NCBI GenBank assembly: GCA_900318555.1
Contig: ONKX01000015.1
Location: 1-44,060, forward strand
Reading direction: 5' to 3'
DNA from: an uncultured Prevotellaceae bacterium
GTDB taxonomy: Bacteria > Bacteroidota > Bacteroidia > Bacteroidales > Bacteroidaceae
DNA length: 44,060 bases
Positions 1-7,573 of the stretch are shown piece after piece (position 1 is the stretch's first letter; each line of letters opens with the position of its first letter). The notes under the pieces were generated by a model that saw nothing but the letters and a program-made list of their open reading frames with translations, was not told the DNA's origin and searched no databases. Position numbers and translations under genes: made by a program.

Positions 1-276
1 AAATCACTCACTGGAACATGTGACAAGAAGACTGAGGAATTAAAGAAGGTGCTTAACAACAAGGGTATCTATCTTTCTTGGTGGAACTTCTGGGCAATGG
101 TTATTATGGCAATAACCAGTGTAGGCTATGCCATATATGCTGCATTCAACAGATGCCTATGGGATGTGTTATGGGAGAGGCTGTGGTTTCCATTATTAGT
201 GTTATTGTTCTTTGTTTGTTCAATAGGCTTAATGGTCTGGCTCAATCTCAGAGAATATAGAATCCCCAAATACTAA
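1..276 (+). CDS. 3' end of an unknown two-helix membrane protein (partial)
   Basis: The frame is open from base 1, so the gene almost certainly starts upstream of the window; a GTG at 49 is only an internal possibility. The visible 91 residues have a Lys/Glu-rich stretch (TEELKK), a tryptophan-rich first hydrophobic segment (about residues 26-45), a short polar loop, and a second hydrophobic segment (LWFPLLVLLFFVCSIGLMVW) ending in a basic tail. It is probably an inner-membrane protein with a short C-terminus. I do not recognise the family. It lies just beyond the 3' side of tRNA-Pro, so it may belong to an element integrated at that tRNA, but no integrase is visible. Confidence 0.6.
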   Translation, partial: KSLTGTCDKKTEELKKVLNNKGIYLSWWNFWAMVIMAITSVGYAIYAAFNRCLWDVLWERLWFPLLVLLFFVCSIGLMVWLNLREYRIPKY

Positions 277-382
277 AGCCTCTATCTGCAAACTCTGAGA
301 TTACAAACTGCAAAATCAGGAGTCAAGGAACGCCAAAACAATAACCAGCACGCCAAAAACACGCCAATTTAGAACATAAAAG

Positions 383-417
383 AAATCCAAACTACTGATA
401 ACCAGCGGTTTGGATTT
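383..417 (-). terminator. Terminator hairpin behind tRNA-Pro
   Basis: The arms AAATCCAAAC (383-392) and GTTTGGATTT (408-417) form a perfect 10-bp stem with a 15-base loop. Read on the minus strand the stem is followed by CTTTTATG. It lies 6 bases beyond the CCA end of the tRNA. Confidence 0.65.
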
Positions 418-422
418 TCTTT

Positions 423-498
423 TGGTCGGGATTACTGGACTCGAACCAGCGACCTCGCGCCCCCCAGACGTGTGCGCTACCAACTGCGCTAAATCCCG
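423..498 (-). tRNA. tRNA-Pro(GGG)
   Basis: On the minus strand the cloverleaf can be drawn by hand. The acceptor stem is CGGGATT/AATCCCG, the D stem GCGC/GCGC, the anticodon loop CTGGGGG with anticodon GGG, the T arm GCTGG-TTCGAGT-CCAGT, the discriminator A, and CCA is encoded. It is 76 bases long. The anticodon stem CACGT/GCGCG has one A-C mismatch at 28-42 and a T-G wobble at 31-39, so it is a little weak, but all other positions are canonical. It reads GGG, serving CCC and CCU proline codons. Confidence 0.93.
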
Positions 499-502
499 AT
501 CG

Positions 503-534
503 CAAAGGTAAGGAGTTTTTTTGAATCTTGCAAA
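503..534 (-). promoter_or_regulatory. Promoter of tRNA-Pro
   Basis: On the minus strand this has a perfect Bacteroidetes layout: TTTG (531-534), a 20-base spacer, and TACCTTTG (503-510). The tRNA 5' end lies 4 bases downstream, so transcription would start almost at the mature 5' end. Confidence 0.8.
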
Positions 535-582
535 TTTTCTGAGGCTTTTTTGCAGAAAAGATTTAAAATTGATGAGAAATAG

Positions 583-613
583 TTGGTAGTTTATCAAATA
601 TTTCGTACATTTG
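583..613 (+). promoter_or_regulatory. Promoter of aroA
   Basis: TACATTTG at 606-613 fits the -7 consensus TAnnTTTG. TTGG at 583-586, 19 bases upstream, is an imperfect -33 box. The aroA ATG follows 37 bases downstream. Confidence 0.65.
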
Positions 614-650
614 CACGTTAATATTATAGAAGTTAACGAAGTTTATTAAA

Positions 651-1901
651 ATGCAATATACAATTACTGCTCCGGGTCAGTTGCGTCATACGGCCCAACT
701 GCCTGCATCGAAGAGTATATCGAACCGTGCGCTGGTGATTCATGCGCTGACGGGTGGGGGCGTGGTGCCCGATAACCTGTCGGACTGTGACGACACGGAA
801 GTGATGATTAGTGCGCTGCGCGATAATCCGTATGAAATCAATATCAAGGCTGGTGGTACGGCCATGCGTTTTATGACGGCCCTGCTGTCGGTACGAGCCG
901 GTGAGGAACACGTGCTGACGGGTACTGAGCGCATGCAGAACCGCCCGATAGGTGTGCTGGTGGATGCCCTGCGCCGTTTGGGCGCCGACATCAGCTACGT
1001 GGGCAAGGAGGGTTTTCCTCCCCTGCTCATCAAGGGTAAGCCGTTGCTTGGCGGTCCGCTGGACGTGGCTGGCAACATCAGTTCGCAGTTTATCACGGCG
1101 CTGTTGCTGATAGGTCCTGCGCTGAAGCACGGACTGACGCTGCGACTGACGGGTGACATCATCTCGCGACCGTATATCGACCTGACGCTGTGGATGATGC
1201 GTGAGTTCGGTGCCGATGCCGAGTGGAGCGACTTTGACACCATCGAGGTGAAGAACCAGCCGTACAAGGAGCGTACTTACACGATTGAGAACGACTGGAG
1301 TGCGGCGTCGTACTGGTATGAGATGGTGGCGTTGGGCAAGGATGCGGACGACGAGGTGGTGCTGGAAGGACTGATGGACGGTTCGAAGCAGGGCGACTCA
1401 AGCGTGCGCTACATATTCAGCCTGCTGGGTGTGAAGACGACGTTTGAGAAGAGTATGAAGGGTCAGCCGACGCGCATCCGTCTGCGCCATTCAGGACGTT
1501 GTGTGCCGCGACTGGAGTATGACTTCAACAATTCGCCCGACCTGGCTCAGACGTTCGTCGTGTGTTGTGCGCTGCTGGGCGTGCCGTTCCGCTTTACCGG
1601 CCTGTCGACGCTGAAAATCAAGGAGACGGACCGTATCGAGGCGTTGAAGCGTGAGATGCGGAAGCTGGGGTATGTCATTCACGACGTGAACAACAACGAG
1701 CTCTTCTGGGACGGTGAGCGTTGTGAGCCGAACATAGCGGCCGGCATCGATACCTATGAGGACCACCGCATGGCACTGGCCTTTGCCCCGGCGGCCTTGC
1801 GCGTGGAAGGTCTGCGCATCAATAATCCGCAGGTAGTGACGAAGTCGTACCCGAAGTTCTGGGAGGACCTGCGCGAGGCGCAGTTTAGAGTTGAGAGTTG
1901 A
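651..1901 (+). CDS. aroA: 3-phosphoshikimate 1-carboxyvinyltransferase (EPSP synthase)
   Basis: This is the sixth step of the shikimate pathway: it transfers enolpyruvyl from PEP to shikimate-3-phosphate in the cytoplasm. The 416 residues match the family length. Visible motifs are the N-terminal LPASKSISNRAL (shikimate-3-phosphate and PEP binding), the central GGTAMRFMTALL, SSQFITALLL, and the C-terminal KETDRIEAL and YEDHRMALAFAP. The ATG at 651 leaves no N-terminal extension and lies downstream of a good promoter. The last residues (FRVES) and the stop are read from a repeat of about 7 bases, TTKAGAG, that continues to the start of the next gene, so the true ancestral C-terminus may be slightly shorter. 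The next gene starts 10 bases later on the same strand. Confidence 0.95.
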   Translation: MQYTITAPGQLRHTAQLPASKSISNRALVIHALTGGGVVPDNLSDCDDTEVMISALRDNPYEINIKAGGTAMRFMTALLSVRAGEEHVLTGTERMQNRPIGVLVDALRRLGADISYVGKEGFPPLLIKGKPLLGGPLDVAGNISSQFITALLLIGPALKHGLTLRLTGDIISRPYIDLTLWMMREFGADAEWSDFDTIEVKNQPYKERTYTIENDWSAASYWYEMVALGKDADDEVVLEGLMDGSKQGDSSVRYIFSLLGVKTTFEKSMKGQPTRIRLRHSGRCVPRLEYDFNNSPDLAQTFVVCCALLGVPFRFTGLSTLKIKETDRIEALKREMRKLGYVIHDVNNNELFWDGERCEPNIAAGIDTYEDHRMALAFAPAALRVEGLRINNPQVVTKSYPKFWEDLREAQFRVES

Positions 1902-1911
1902 GAGTTTAGAG
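1884..1911 (+). repeat. Period-7 TTKAGAG tract at the aroA/porW junction
   Basis: About four imperfect copies of TTTAGAG or TTGAGAG in a row. They cover the last aroA codons and stop and run up to the ATG at 1912. It is one of several short-period tracts in this window. Confidence 0.8.
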
Positions 1912-4900
1912 ATGTCGTTTCTGCTGATAGTTGTCATCGCGTTGGTTGCCTTGGGCGCCGTTGCTGCCATCTTTTCGATAGGTGGCACGGACGAGCCTAT
2001 CGTGACAAAGGAGGGCGACTGTGCGTCGTGCAGCAGCAGGAGTGAATGTAAACTCGCGGAGTTGAAGGAAGAGGAAAGACGGAAGAGGGAAGATGTAAGA
2101 GGGAAGAGGGAAGAAGGAAGATGTAAGAGTGTTCCCGTTTTACTTTTTTACCTTTTTACCTTTTTACTTTTAACTACTTCTTGTTCGACGAAGAAGAATA
2201 CGGCAGGCAGTCGCTGGTGGCATTCGTTCAACGCGCGCTATAATACCTATTTCAATGGTTCGCAGGCGTTCATCGAAGGCAGCCTGGAGAAGGAAAACGG
2301 CAACAAGGATAACTTTACGGAGATGATTCCGTTGTATATGGTGGCAAACAAGCAGAGCCGCGAGCTGGGCAAGGGCAACTTCGACCGCGCCATAGAGAAG
2401 TCGGAGAAGGCCATCAAACTACACAGCATCAAGGTGCGCCCCGAGTGGAACAAAAGCCGCAGGAAGACGGAGAAAGATATAGAATGGCTGAACCGCAGGG
2501 AGTATAACCCCTTCCTTTGGAAGGCGTGGCTGCTGATGGGTAAGTCGCAATTCCAGCAGGGACAGTTTGAGGAGGCTGCCGCGACGTTCTCGTATATGGG
2601 CCGCCTCTATCAGACGCAGCCCGCCATTCTCGGCATTTCCCGTGCGTGGCTAGCGAAGAGCTATGTGGAATTGAACTGGTTGTATGAGGCGGAGGACGTC
2701 ATCAACAAACAGCGTCGCGACTCGATGGACTATCGGGCCTTGAAGGACTGGGACTATACCTATGCCGACTACTATATCCGCAGCGAGCGTTACGAGGAGG
2801 CATTGCCCTATTTGCGGAAGGTCATCAGACACGAGAAACGCCGTAAGCAGAAGGCCCGCGAATGGTTCCTGTACGGACAGATACAGGCCCTGCTGGGCCA
2901 CCGGCAAGAGGCCTACGACGCCTTCCGCCATGTGGTGCGGCTGAATCCGCCATACGAAACGGAGTTCAATGCCCGTATCGCTCAGACAGAGGTGATGGCT
3001 CAGGGTAATGCGCGCCAGATGATTAGGAAACTGAAACGCATGGCGGCGTCGGACAACAACAAGGACTATCTGGAGCAGGTGTATTACGCCATCGGTAACA
3101 TCTATCTGGCCCAGCGCGATACCGTGCAGGCCATTGCCGCCTACGAGGAAGGCAACAAGAAAGCCACGAGGAGCGGCATTGAGAAAGGCGTGTTGCTGTT
3201 GACGCTGGGTAACCTCTATTGGGAGCGCGAGCAGTTTGCCGACGCCCAGCGGTGTTATGGCGAGGCAATCGGACTGTTGGATCAGGACCGCAAGGACTAT
3301 AAGCAGTTGTCGGAGCGTTCGAAGGTGTTGGACGAACTGGTGCCGCATACAAGTGCCGTGGAGTTGCAGGACTCGCTGCAGCGTTTGGCGAAGATGCCTG
3401 AGGCCGAGCGTTTGAAGGTGATTGACCGCATTATTGACGAACTGAAGAAGAAGGAAAAGGAGGAAGAGCGCGCCCGTCAGGAAGCCGAGACGGAGCAGGC
3501 GTTGCAGAAACAGCAGGCTGTAGGCAACCGTCAGCAACAGACTAACCGGCCTGCCGCGCAACAGCAGCCGACGGCAGGCGGTGCGTGGTATTTCTATAAT
3601 CCTCAGACCGTGAGTCAGGGTAAGCGCACCTTCGAACAGCAATGGGGTAAGCGCGAGAATGCCGACGACTGGCAGCGCATCAACCGCACCGTGGTGGCCA
3701 TGAATCAGGAGCAGCCGGATAGTATAGAGAATCTAGATAATCTGGAAAATCTAGAGAACGATGGTACGGTGGCTGGCGATTCCATCGCCAGCGGTGAAAA
3801 TGCCGAGCCCGTGGACAGTGCCGCCTTCGACCCCCACAACCGCGAATACTATCTGGCGCAGATTCCCTTCACGGAGGAGCAGCTGGCCGCTAGTCATGAT
3901 ATCATCAAGGACGGCTTGTATAACGCCGGTATCATCATCAAGGACAAGTTGGACAACCTGCCGCTGAGCGAGAAATACCTGACGCGACTGACGAGGGACT
4001 ATCCCGACTACGAGCATAACGACGACGTGTGGTACCACCTATTCCTGCTCTTCTCGCGACAGGGGCGCACCACGGAGGCCGACCGTTGTCTGGCGATGTT
4101 GCAAGGCGACTTCCCGGAGAGCCAGTGGACCACGTTGCTGACCGACCCGAACTTTGCCGAGAACCAGCGCTTTGGCGTGCACATCGAGGACTCGTTGTAT
4201 GCTGCGACCTATGATGCGTTCCAGAAAGACCGCCACATGGAGGTGAAGGGCAATACCCAGCTGTCGGAGAGCCGTTTCCCATTGGGCCAGCACCGCCCGA
4301 AATTCCTTTTCATCGAAGGTCTGAGCATGTTGAACGACGGCGATGCGAACGGTTGTACGGACCGCATGCAGCAGGTGGTGGAAAAGTATCCGGATAGTGA
4401 GGTCAGCGAGTTGGCCGGTATGATACTTCGTGGCGTGCAGCAAGGCCGCGCGTTGCATGGAGGCAAATTCGATATGGGTGACGTGTGGTCGTTGCGTTCG
4501 GCAGTCAGCATGTCGGGCGATTCGACGAAGGTCGATACGTTGCGTTTCGAGCGTAACACCAGCTACGTGTTTATGCTGGCGTATCAGCCGGATAGCGTGA
4601 ATCAGAACCAGCTGTTGTATGAACTGGCGCGATATAACTTCTCAAACTATCTGGTGCGTAACTTCGATATCGTCATCGACCAAGATCCGAACGGACTGGT
4701 GCGCATGCTGATAAGCGGATTCCTGAGCTATGACGAGGCGCGGCAGTATGCACGGCAGTTGTACGGCGTGGAAGGCCATCTGAAGGAGTTGTTGCAGGCC
4801 TGTCGCAGCTTGATAGTCAGCGAGGACAACCTGCGCCTGCTGGGAACGACATACAGCTATCAGGACTACGAGGTGTTCTTCGAAAAGGAGATAGAACCTG

Positions 4901-5088
4901 TGAAGATATCGACGCAGCCGCTGTTGGACGAGCCGGAGAGTATTACGCAGGAGGAAGACCCCGACGACGTTGAGCCGGAAGACAACGGAGACAAGCCTGC
5001 CAACAACAATGACTTCGACGACCTGTTTAACGACGGTCCCGTGCAACAGCCGGGGGTCATAGAGTTTGATGATGACTTCTGGCGCTGA
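1912..5088 (+). CDS. porW: Composite ORF: small Cys-rich membrane module fused to a PorW/SprE-like TPR lipoprotein
   Basis: The ATG at 1912 is preferred to an upstream TTG inside a repeat, giving 1058 residues. Residues 1-60 look like a separate small protein: one membrane helix (about 2-23) followed by CASCSSRSEC and a charged tail. After a repeat-coded stretch a second hydrophobic segment ends in the lipobox LLLTTSC (Cys about 91). From there CSTKKNTAG...ARYNTYFNG resembles the start of PorW/SprE, the TPR lipoprotein linked to T9SS and gliding. TPR-like helices lie at about 200-480, then a Gln/Glu-rich coiled stretch, a low-complexity linker (ENLDNLENLEN), more TPR-like repeats and an acidic C-terminus. 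porX follows on the same strand, which supports the T9SS role. A real PorW start may lie further in (a TTG near 2071), but no ATG is available there. The symbol applies only to the C-terminal part. Confidence 0.8.
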   Translation: MSFLLIVVIALVALGAVAAIFSIGGTDEPIVTKEGDCASCSSRSECKLAELKEEERRKREDVRGKREEGRCKSVPVLLFYLFTFLLLTTSCSTKKNTAGSRWWHSFNARYNTYFNGSQAFIEGSLEKENGNKDNFTEMIPLYMVANKQSRELGKGNFDRAIEKSEKAIKLHSIKVRPEWNKSRRKTEKDIEWLNRREYNPFLWKAWLLMGKSQFQQGQFEEAAATFSYMGRLYQTQPAILGISRAWLAKSYVELNWLYEAEDVINKQRRDSMDYRALKDWDYTYADYYIRSERYEEALPYLRKVIRHEKRRKQKAREWFLYGQIQALLGHRQEAYDAFRHVVRLNPPYETEFNARIAQTEVMAQGNARQMIRKLKRMAASDNNKDYLEQVYYAIGNIYLAQRDTVQAIAAYEEGNKKATRSGIEKGVLLLTLGNLYWEREQFADAQRCYGEAIGLLDQDRKDYKQLSERSKVLDELVPHTSAVELQDSLQRLAKMPEAERLKVIDRIIDELKKKEKEEERARQEAETEQALQKQQAVGNRQQQTNRPAAQQQPTAGGAWYFYNPQTVSQGKRTFEQQWGKRENADDWQRINRTVVAMNQEQPDSIENLDNLENLENDGTVAGDSIASGENAEPVDSAAFDPHNREYYLAQIPFTEEQLAASHDIIKDGLYNAGIIIKDKLDNLPLSEKYLTRLTRDYPDYEHNDDVWYHLFLLFSRQGRTTEADRCLAMLQGDFPESQWTTLLTDPNFAENQRFGVHIEDSLYAATYDAFQKDRHMEVKGNTQLSESRFPLGQHRPKFLFIEGLSMLNDGDANGCTDRMQQVVEKYPDSEVSELAGMILRGVQQGRALHGGKFDMGDVWSLRSAVSMSGDSTKVDTLRFERNTSYVFMLAYQPDSVNQNQLLYELARYNFSNYLVRNFDIVIDQDPNGLVRMLISGFLSYDEARQYARQLYGVEGHLKELLQACRSLIVSEDNLRLLGTTYSYQDYEVFFEKEIEPVKISTQPLLDEPESITQEEDPDDVEPEDNGDKPANNNDFDDLFNDGPVQQPGVIEFDDDFWR
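2066..2174 (+). repeat. GA-rich and TTTTTACC short-period repeats inside the porW ORF
   Basis: 2066-2129 is a GA-rich tract with units such as GGAAGATGTAAGAG occurring twice. 2137-2174 is a tract of CTTTTTAC units with period 8. Both are translated in the composite ORF; the second encodes the hydrophobic part of the lipoprotein signal sequence (FYLFTFLLL). Confidence 0.8.
3719..3792 (+). repeat. Period-9 repeat and a GGCGATTC hairpin inside the porW linker
   Basis: 3719-3762 holds imperfect 9-base units of the AATCTAGAG type, read as ENLDNLENLEN. Right behind it GCTGGCGAT (3772-3780) and ATCGCCAGC (3784-3792) form a perfect 9-bp stem with a 3-base loop. Both sit in a linker of the protein with no obvious fold. 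Confidence 0.75.
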
Positions 5089-5089
5089 C

Positions 5090-5148
5090 GCCGGAATGAC
5101 GGAATAACGGTATAACGGAATTACGGAAAAATGAAATAACGAAGAGAT
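5090..5148 (+). repeat. Period-8 CGGAATAA tract between porW and porX
   Basis: About seven imperfect 8-base units (CGGAATGA, CGGAATAA, CGGTATAA and so on) fill the whole gap from just behind the porW stop to the porX start. No promoter is visible in the gap, so porX probably depends on upstream transcription. Confidence 0.85.
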
Positions 5149-6696
5149 ATGACGAACGGACGATTACTTTGGGCTGACGACGAGATGGAACTGCTGAAGG
5201 CCCACTTGCTCTTCCTGGAGAAAAAAGGATACGAGGTGGTGACGGTGACGAACGGAACGGACGCCATCGAGGAATGCCGCAAGGGTGGTTTCGACCTGGT
5301 ATTGCTCGACGAGATGATGCCCGGACTTTCGGGACTGGAAACCCTGCAACGCATCAAGGAACTGGCTCCCCAGTTGCCTGTGGTGATGGTGACGAAGAGT
5401 GAGGAGGAGGACATCATGAATCAGGCCATCGGACAGCAGATTGCCGACTATCTGATCAAGCCCGTCAACCCCAATCAGATATTGTTGACGCTAAAGAAGA
5501 ACATCCACCGGCGCGAGATAGTGACGGAGGCCGTGCAGTCGGGCTATCAGCAGCAGTTCCAGCAGTTGTCGATGCAGATTATGGACTGCCGCACATGGGA
5601 CGAGTGGGCTGACATCTACAAGCGTCTGGTGCGCTGGGAACTGGAGTTGAGTGCCACTGACTCGCAGATGACGGAGATGCTGCAGATGCAGAAGGAAGAG
5701 GCCAATCGCGGTTTTGCGAAATACGTGAAACAGCATTATATGGACTGGGTGCAGGGCAAGGAGCACCCCATCATGTCGAACGAGATATTCAAGACGCAGA
5801 TATTCCCCTTGCTGACTGCCGGCGAGAAGGTGTTCCTGGTAGTGCTCGATAATTTCCGCTACGACCAGTGGAAGATGTTGGAGCGTGAACTGAGCGACCA
5901 GTTTGAGATAGACGAAAACCTGTATTGCTCGATACTGCCTACAGCTACGCAATATGCGCGTAATGCCATCTTCTCAGGACTGATGCCCGAACAGATTGCG
6001 CAGATGTTTCCGGAGCTGTGGGTTGACGAGGACGAGGAGGAAGGCAAGAACCTGAACGAGGAGCCGCTGATTCGTACCCAGCTGGATCGCTATCGCAGGA
6101 AGAATACGTTTTCCTATCATAAGATTAATACGTCGTTGGAGGCAGATAAACTGTTGCAGCAGTTGAAGACGCTGGAGAAGAACGACTTGAATGTGGTGGT
6201 GTTTAACTTCATCGATATGCTCAGTCATGCCCGTACGGAGTCGAAGATGGTGCGTGAACTGGCCAATAACGAGTCGGCATACCGTTCGATTACGCTCTCG
6301 TGGTTCCGCCATTCTGTCATAGCCGATCTCTTCCGCGAATTAGCACAGACGGACTATCGCGTCATCATCACTACCGATCACGGAAGCATTCGTGCCAACA
6401 ATCCTGTGAAGATTGTGGGCGACCGCAATACCAATACCAATCTGCGTTACAAACTGGGCAAGAGCCTGTCGTGCGACTCGAAGGAAAGCTTTGTCATCAA
6501 GGAACCCCGCAAGGCGCAGCTGCCTGCTCCGAACCTGTCGACGAGTTATGTGTTTGCGACGGGTGACGACTTCTTCGCCTATCCCAATAATTATAATTAT
6601 TATGTTTCGTACTATCGCAACACCTTCCAGCACGGAGGCATCTCGATGGAAGAGATGATCATACCGATTATCACCCTGAAGGGGAAGAAGCGGTAA
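5149..6696 (+). CDS. porX: PorX-type response regulator with alkaline-phosphatase-like (PglZ) effector domain
   Basis: This is a cytoplasmic two-component regulator that controls T9SS function in Bacteroidetes. Residues 1-120 are a receiver domain: acidic pair D10/D11, phospho-acceptor Asp54 in VLLDEMMPG, a conserved Thr in MVTKS, and Lys in LIKP. A helical linker follows at about 120-210. From about 220 a PglZ/alkaline-phosphatase-like domain shows VVLDNFRYDQW, PTATQYARNAIFSG (family position of the nucleophile Thr) and TTDHGS (metal site). The 515 residues match the usual PorX length. The start at 5149 follows the repeat-filled gap after porW. The final Arg codon and stop merge into another CGGAATAA-type repeat before tsaE. 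It may bind the PorY kinase and the extracytoplasmic sigma factor SigP as in Porphyromonas; neither partner is in the window. Confidence 0.93.
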   Translation: MTNGRLLWADDEMELLKAHLLFLEKKGYEVVTVTNGTDAIEECRKGGFDLVLLDEMMPGLSGLETLQRIKELAPQLPVVMVTKSEEEDIMNQAIGQQIADYLIKPVNPNQILLTLKKNIHRREIVTEAVQSGYQQQFQQLSMQIMDCRTWDEWADIYKRLVRWELELSATDSQMTEMLQMQKEEANRGFAKYVKQHYMDWVQGKEHPIMSNEIFKTQIFPLLTAGEKVFLVVLDNFRYDQWKMLERELSDQFEIDENLYCSILPTATQYARNAIFSGLMPEQIAQMFPELWVDEDEEEGKNLNEEPLIRTQLDRYRRKNTFSYHKINTSLEADKLLQQLKTLEKNDLNVVVFNFIDMLSHARTESKMVRELANNESAYRSITLSWFRHSVIADLFRELAQTDYRVIITTDHGSIRANNPVKIVGDRNTNTNLRYKLGKSLSCDSKESFVIKEPRKAQLPAPNLSTSYVFATGDDFFAYPNNYNYYVSYYRNTFQHGGISMEEMIIPIITLKGKKR

Positions 6697-6726
6697 AACG
6701 GAATAACGGATTAACGAAAAACGAAA
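6691..6726 (+). repeat. Period-8 CGGAATAA tract between porX and tsaE
   Basis: About four imperfect 8-base units of the same family as in the porW/porX gap. The tract begins in the last porX codon (CGG, Arg), includes the stop, and reaches the tsaE ATG. Confidence 0.8.
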
Positions 6727-7161
6727 ATGGAAATCAAGATTCAAGACATAGAGCACATCCGCGAGGCGGCTCGCGAATTTGTTGAAAACATAGGCGAGGC
6801 TCGCGTGTTTGCCTTCTACGGCAAGATGGGCGCAGGCAAGACTACCTTCGTCAAAGCCATCTGCGAGGAATTGGGCGTCGATGACGTCATCACCAGTCCC
6901 ACCTTTGCGATTATCAACGAATATACGGCAGCACCTAAGCCTTCAGCCCTCAGCCTTCAGACATCCACCATCTACCACTTTGACTTCTACCGCATTAAGA
7001 AGCTGGAGGAGGTTTACGATATGGGTTATGAAGACTACTTCTATTCTGGGGCGTTATGCTTCATTGAGTGGCCGGAACTGATAGAAGAAATCCTGCCCGA
7101 CGATGCCGTGCGTGTTAGCATCACCGAGCAGGAAGACGGAAGCAGGGTCGTCAGCTATTAA
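6727..7161 (+). CDS. tsaE: tRNA threonylcarbamoyladenosine biosynthesis ATPase TsaE
   Basis: This is the ATPase partner of TsaB/TsaD in forming t6A37 on ANN-decoding tRNAs. The Walker A motif GKMGAGKTT lies at about residues 32-40, followed by the family motif SPTFAIINEY, then YHFDFYRI and FIEWPE. It has 144 residues. An insert of about 14 residues (AAPKPSALSLQTST) lies between INEY and YHFDFYR, where relatives have only a few residues. It is coded by a CAGCCTTCAG-type repeat at 6940-6968, so it looks like an in-frame insertion into a surface loop. Its stop codon lies in the loop of a terminator hairpin. Confidence 0.93.
   Translation: MEIKIQDIEHIREAAREFVENIGEARVFAFYGKMGAGKTTFVKAICEELGVDDVITSPTFAIINEYTAAPKPSALSLQTSTIYHFDFYRIKKLEEVYDMGYEDYFYSGALCFIEWPELIEEILPDDAVRVSITEQEDGSRVVSY
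6940..6968 (+). repeat. CTTCAGCC-type repeat inside tsaE
   Basis: Three or four imperfect units of 7-8 bases (CCTTCAG, CCCTCAG, CCTTCAG, ACATCC), read in frame. A closely related tract (CAGCCATCAGACATC) lies inside the D-lactate dehydrogenase gene at 33411-33446. Confidence 0.7.
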
Positions 7162-7180
7162 AGCGACAACCCTGTTTTTT
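7143..7180 (+). terminator. Terminator of the aroA-tsaE run
   Basis: CAGGGTCGTC (7143-7152) pairs with GACAACCCTG (7165-7174), one mismatch in a 10-bp stem, followed by six T. The tsaE stop lies in the loop. A short TTTTTAACTTTTTACC-like tract continues to the end of trxA. Confidence 0.75.
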
Positions 7181-7192
7181 AACTTTTTACCT

Positions 7193-7507
7193 TTACAAGA
7201 GTGCTTCGAATTTCTCCTGAAGCTTTGCTTTGGACTGTGCACCGACAATCTTGTCGACGACCTGACCATTCTTGATGAAGATAATCGTTGGGATGTTGCG
7301 GATGCCGAACTCCATGGCCAGATCCTCACACTCCTCGACGTCGCACTTGCCGACGGTAATCTTGCCGTCGTACTCATTTGCCAATTCGCTGATGACGGGA
7401 CCTACCATACGGCAGGGACCACACCAAGTAGCCCAGAAATCAACTACCAAAGGCTGAGCGCCATTCTTCAGACTCTCAAAATTCTCACTTGTGATTGTTA
7501 CTTCCAT
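7193..7507 (-). CDS. trxA: Thioredoxin
   Basis: A small cytoplasmic dithiol-disulfide reductase. Its 104 residues are the normal thioredoxin length, with active site WATWCGPC (Cys29, Cys32) and the cis-proline loop IPTIIFIKNG. There is no signal peptide. It lies 66 bases downstream of dnaE on the same strand and ends facing tsaE. An imperfect -7 box precedes it, so it may be transcribed both from dnaE and on its own. Confidence 0.95.
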   Translation of the reverse strand: MEVTITSENFESLKNGAQPLVVDFWATWCGPCRMVGPVISELANEYDGKITVGKCDVEECEDLAMEFGIRNIPTIIFIKNGQVVDKIVGAQSKAKLQEKFEALL

Positions 7508-7558
7508 AATTCAATAGTGTTTTATAGGGTTATTACTGTTGTTTTATTGTTGTCGCTG

Positions 7559-7566
7559 CAAATATC
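7559..7566 (-). promoter_or_regulatory. Possible trxA promoter
   Basis: The minus strand reads GATATTTG, one base off TAnnTTTG, about 50 bases upstream of the trxA ATG and partly next to the dnaE stop. No clear -33 box was found. Confidence 0.35.
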
Positions 7567-7573
7567 ATGCCAT

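Noticed and set aside
244-302. Inverted repeat AATCTCAGAG/CTCTGAGATT around the end of the first gene
   Set aside because: The arms are 39 bases apart without a T-run; too weak to call a terminator or an element end.
633-1130. Minus-strand frame opposite aroA
   Set aside because: Antisense to clear EPSP synthase motifs; low-complexity Arg/His/Gln composition.
2650-3642. Long 330-codon open frame on the minus strand
   Set aside because: It lies opposite the porW ORF, which has TPR-like repeats and conserved neighbours. The antisense frame is Leu/His-rich, without motifs, and is a by-product of codon bias.
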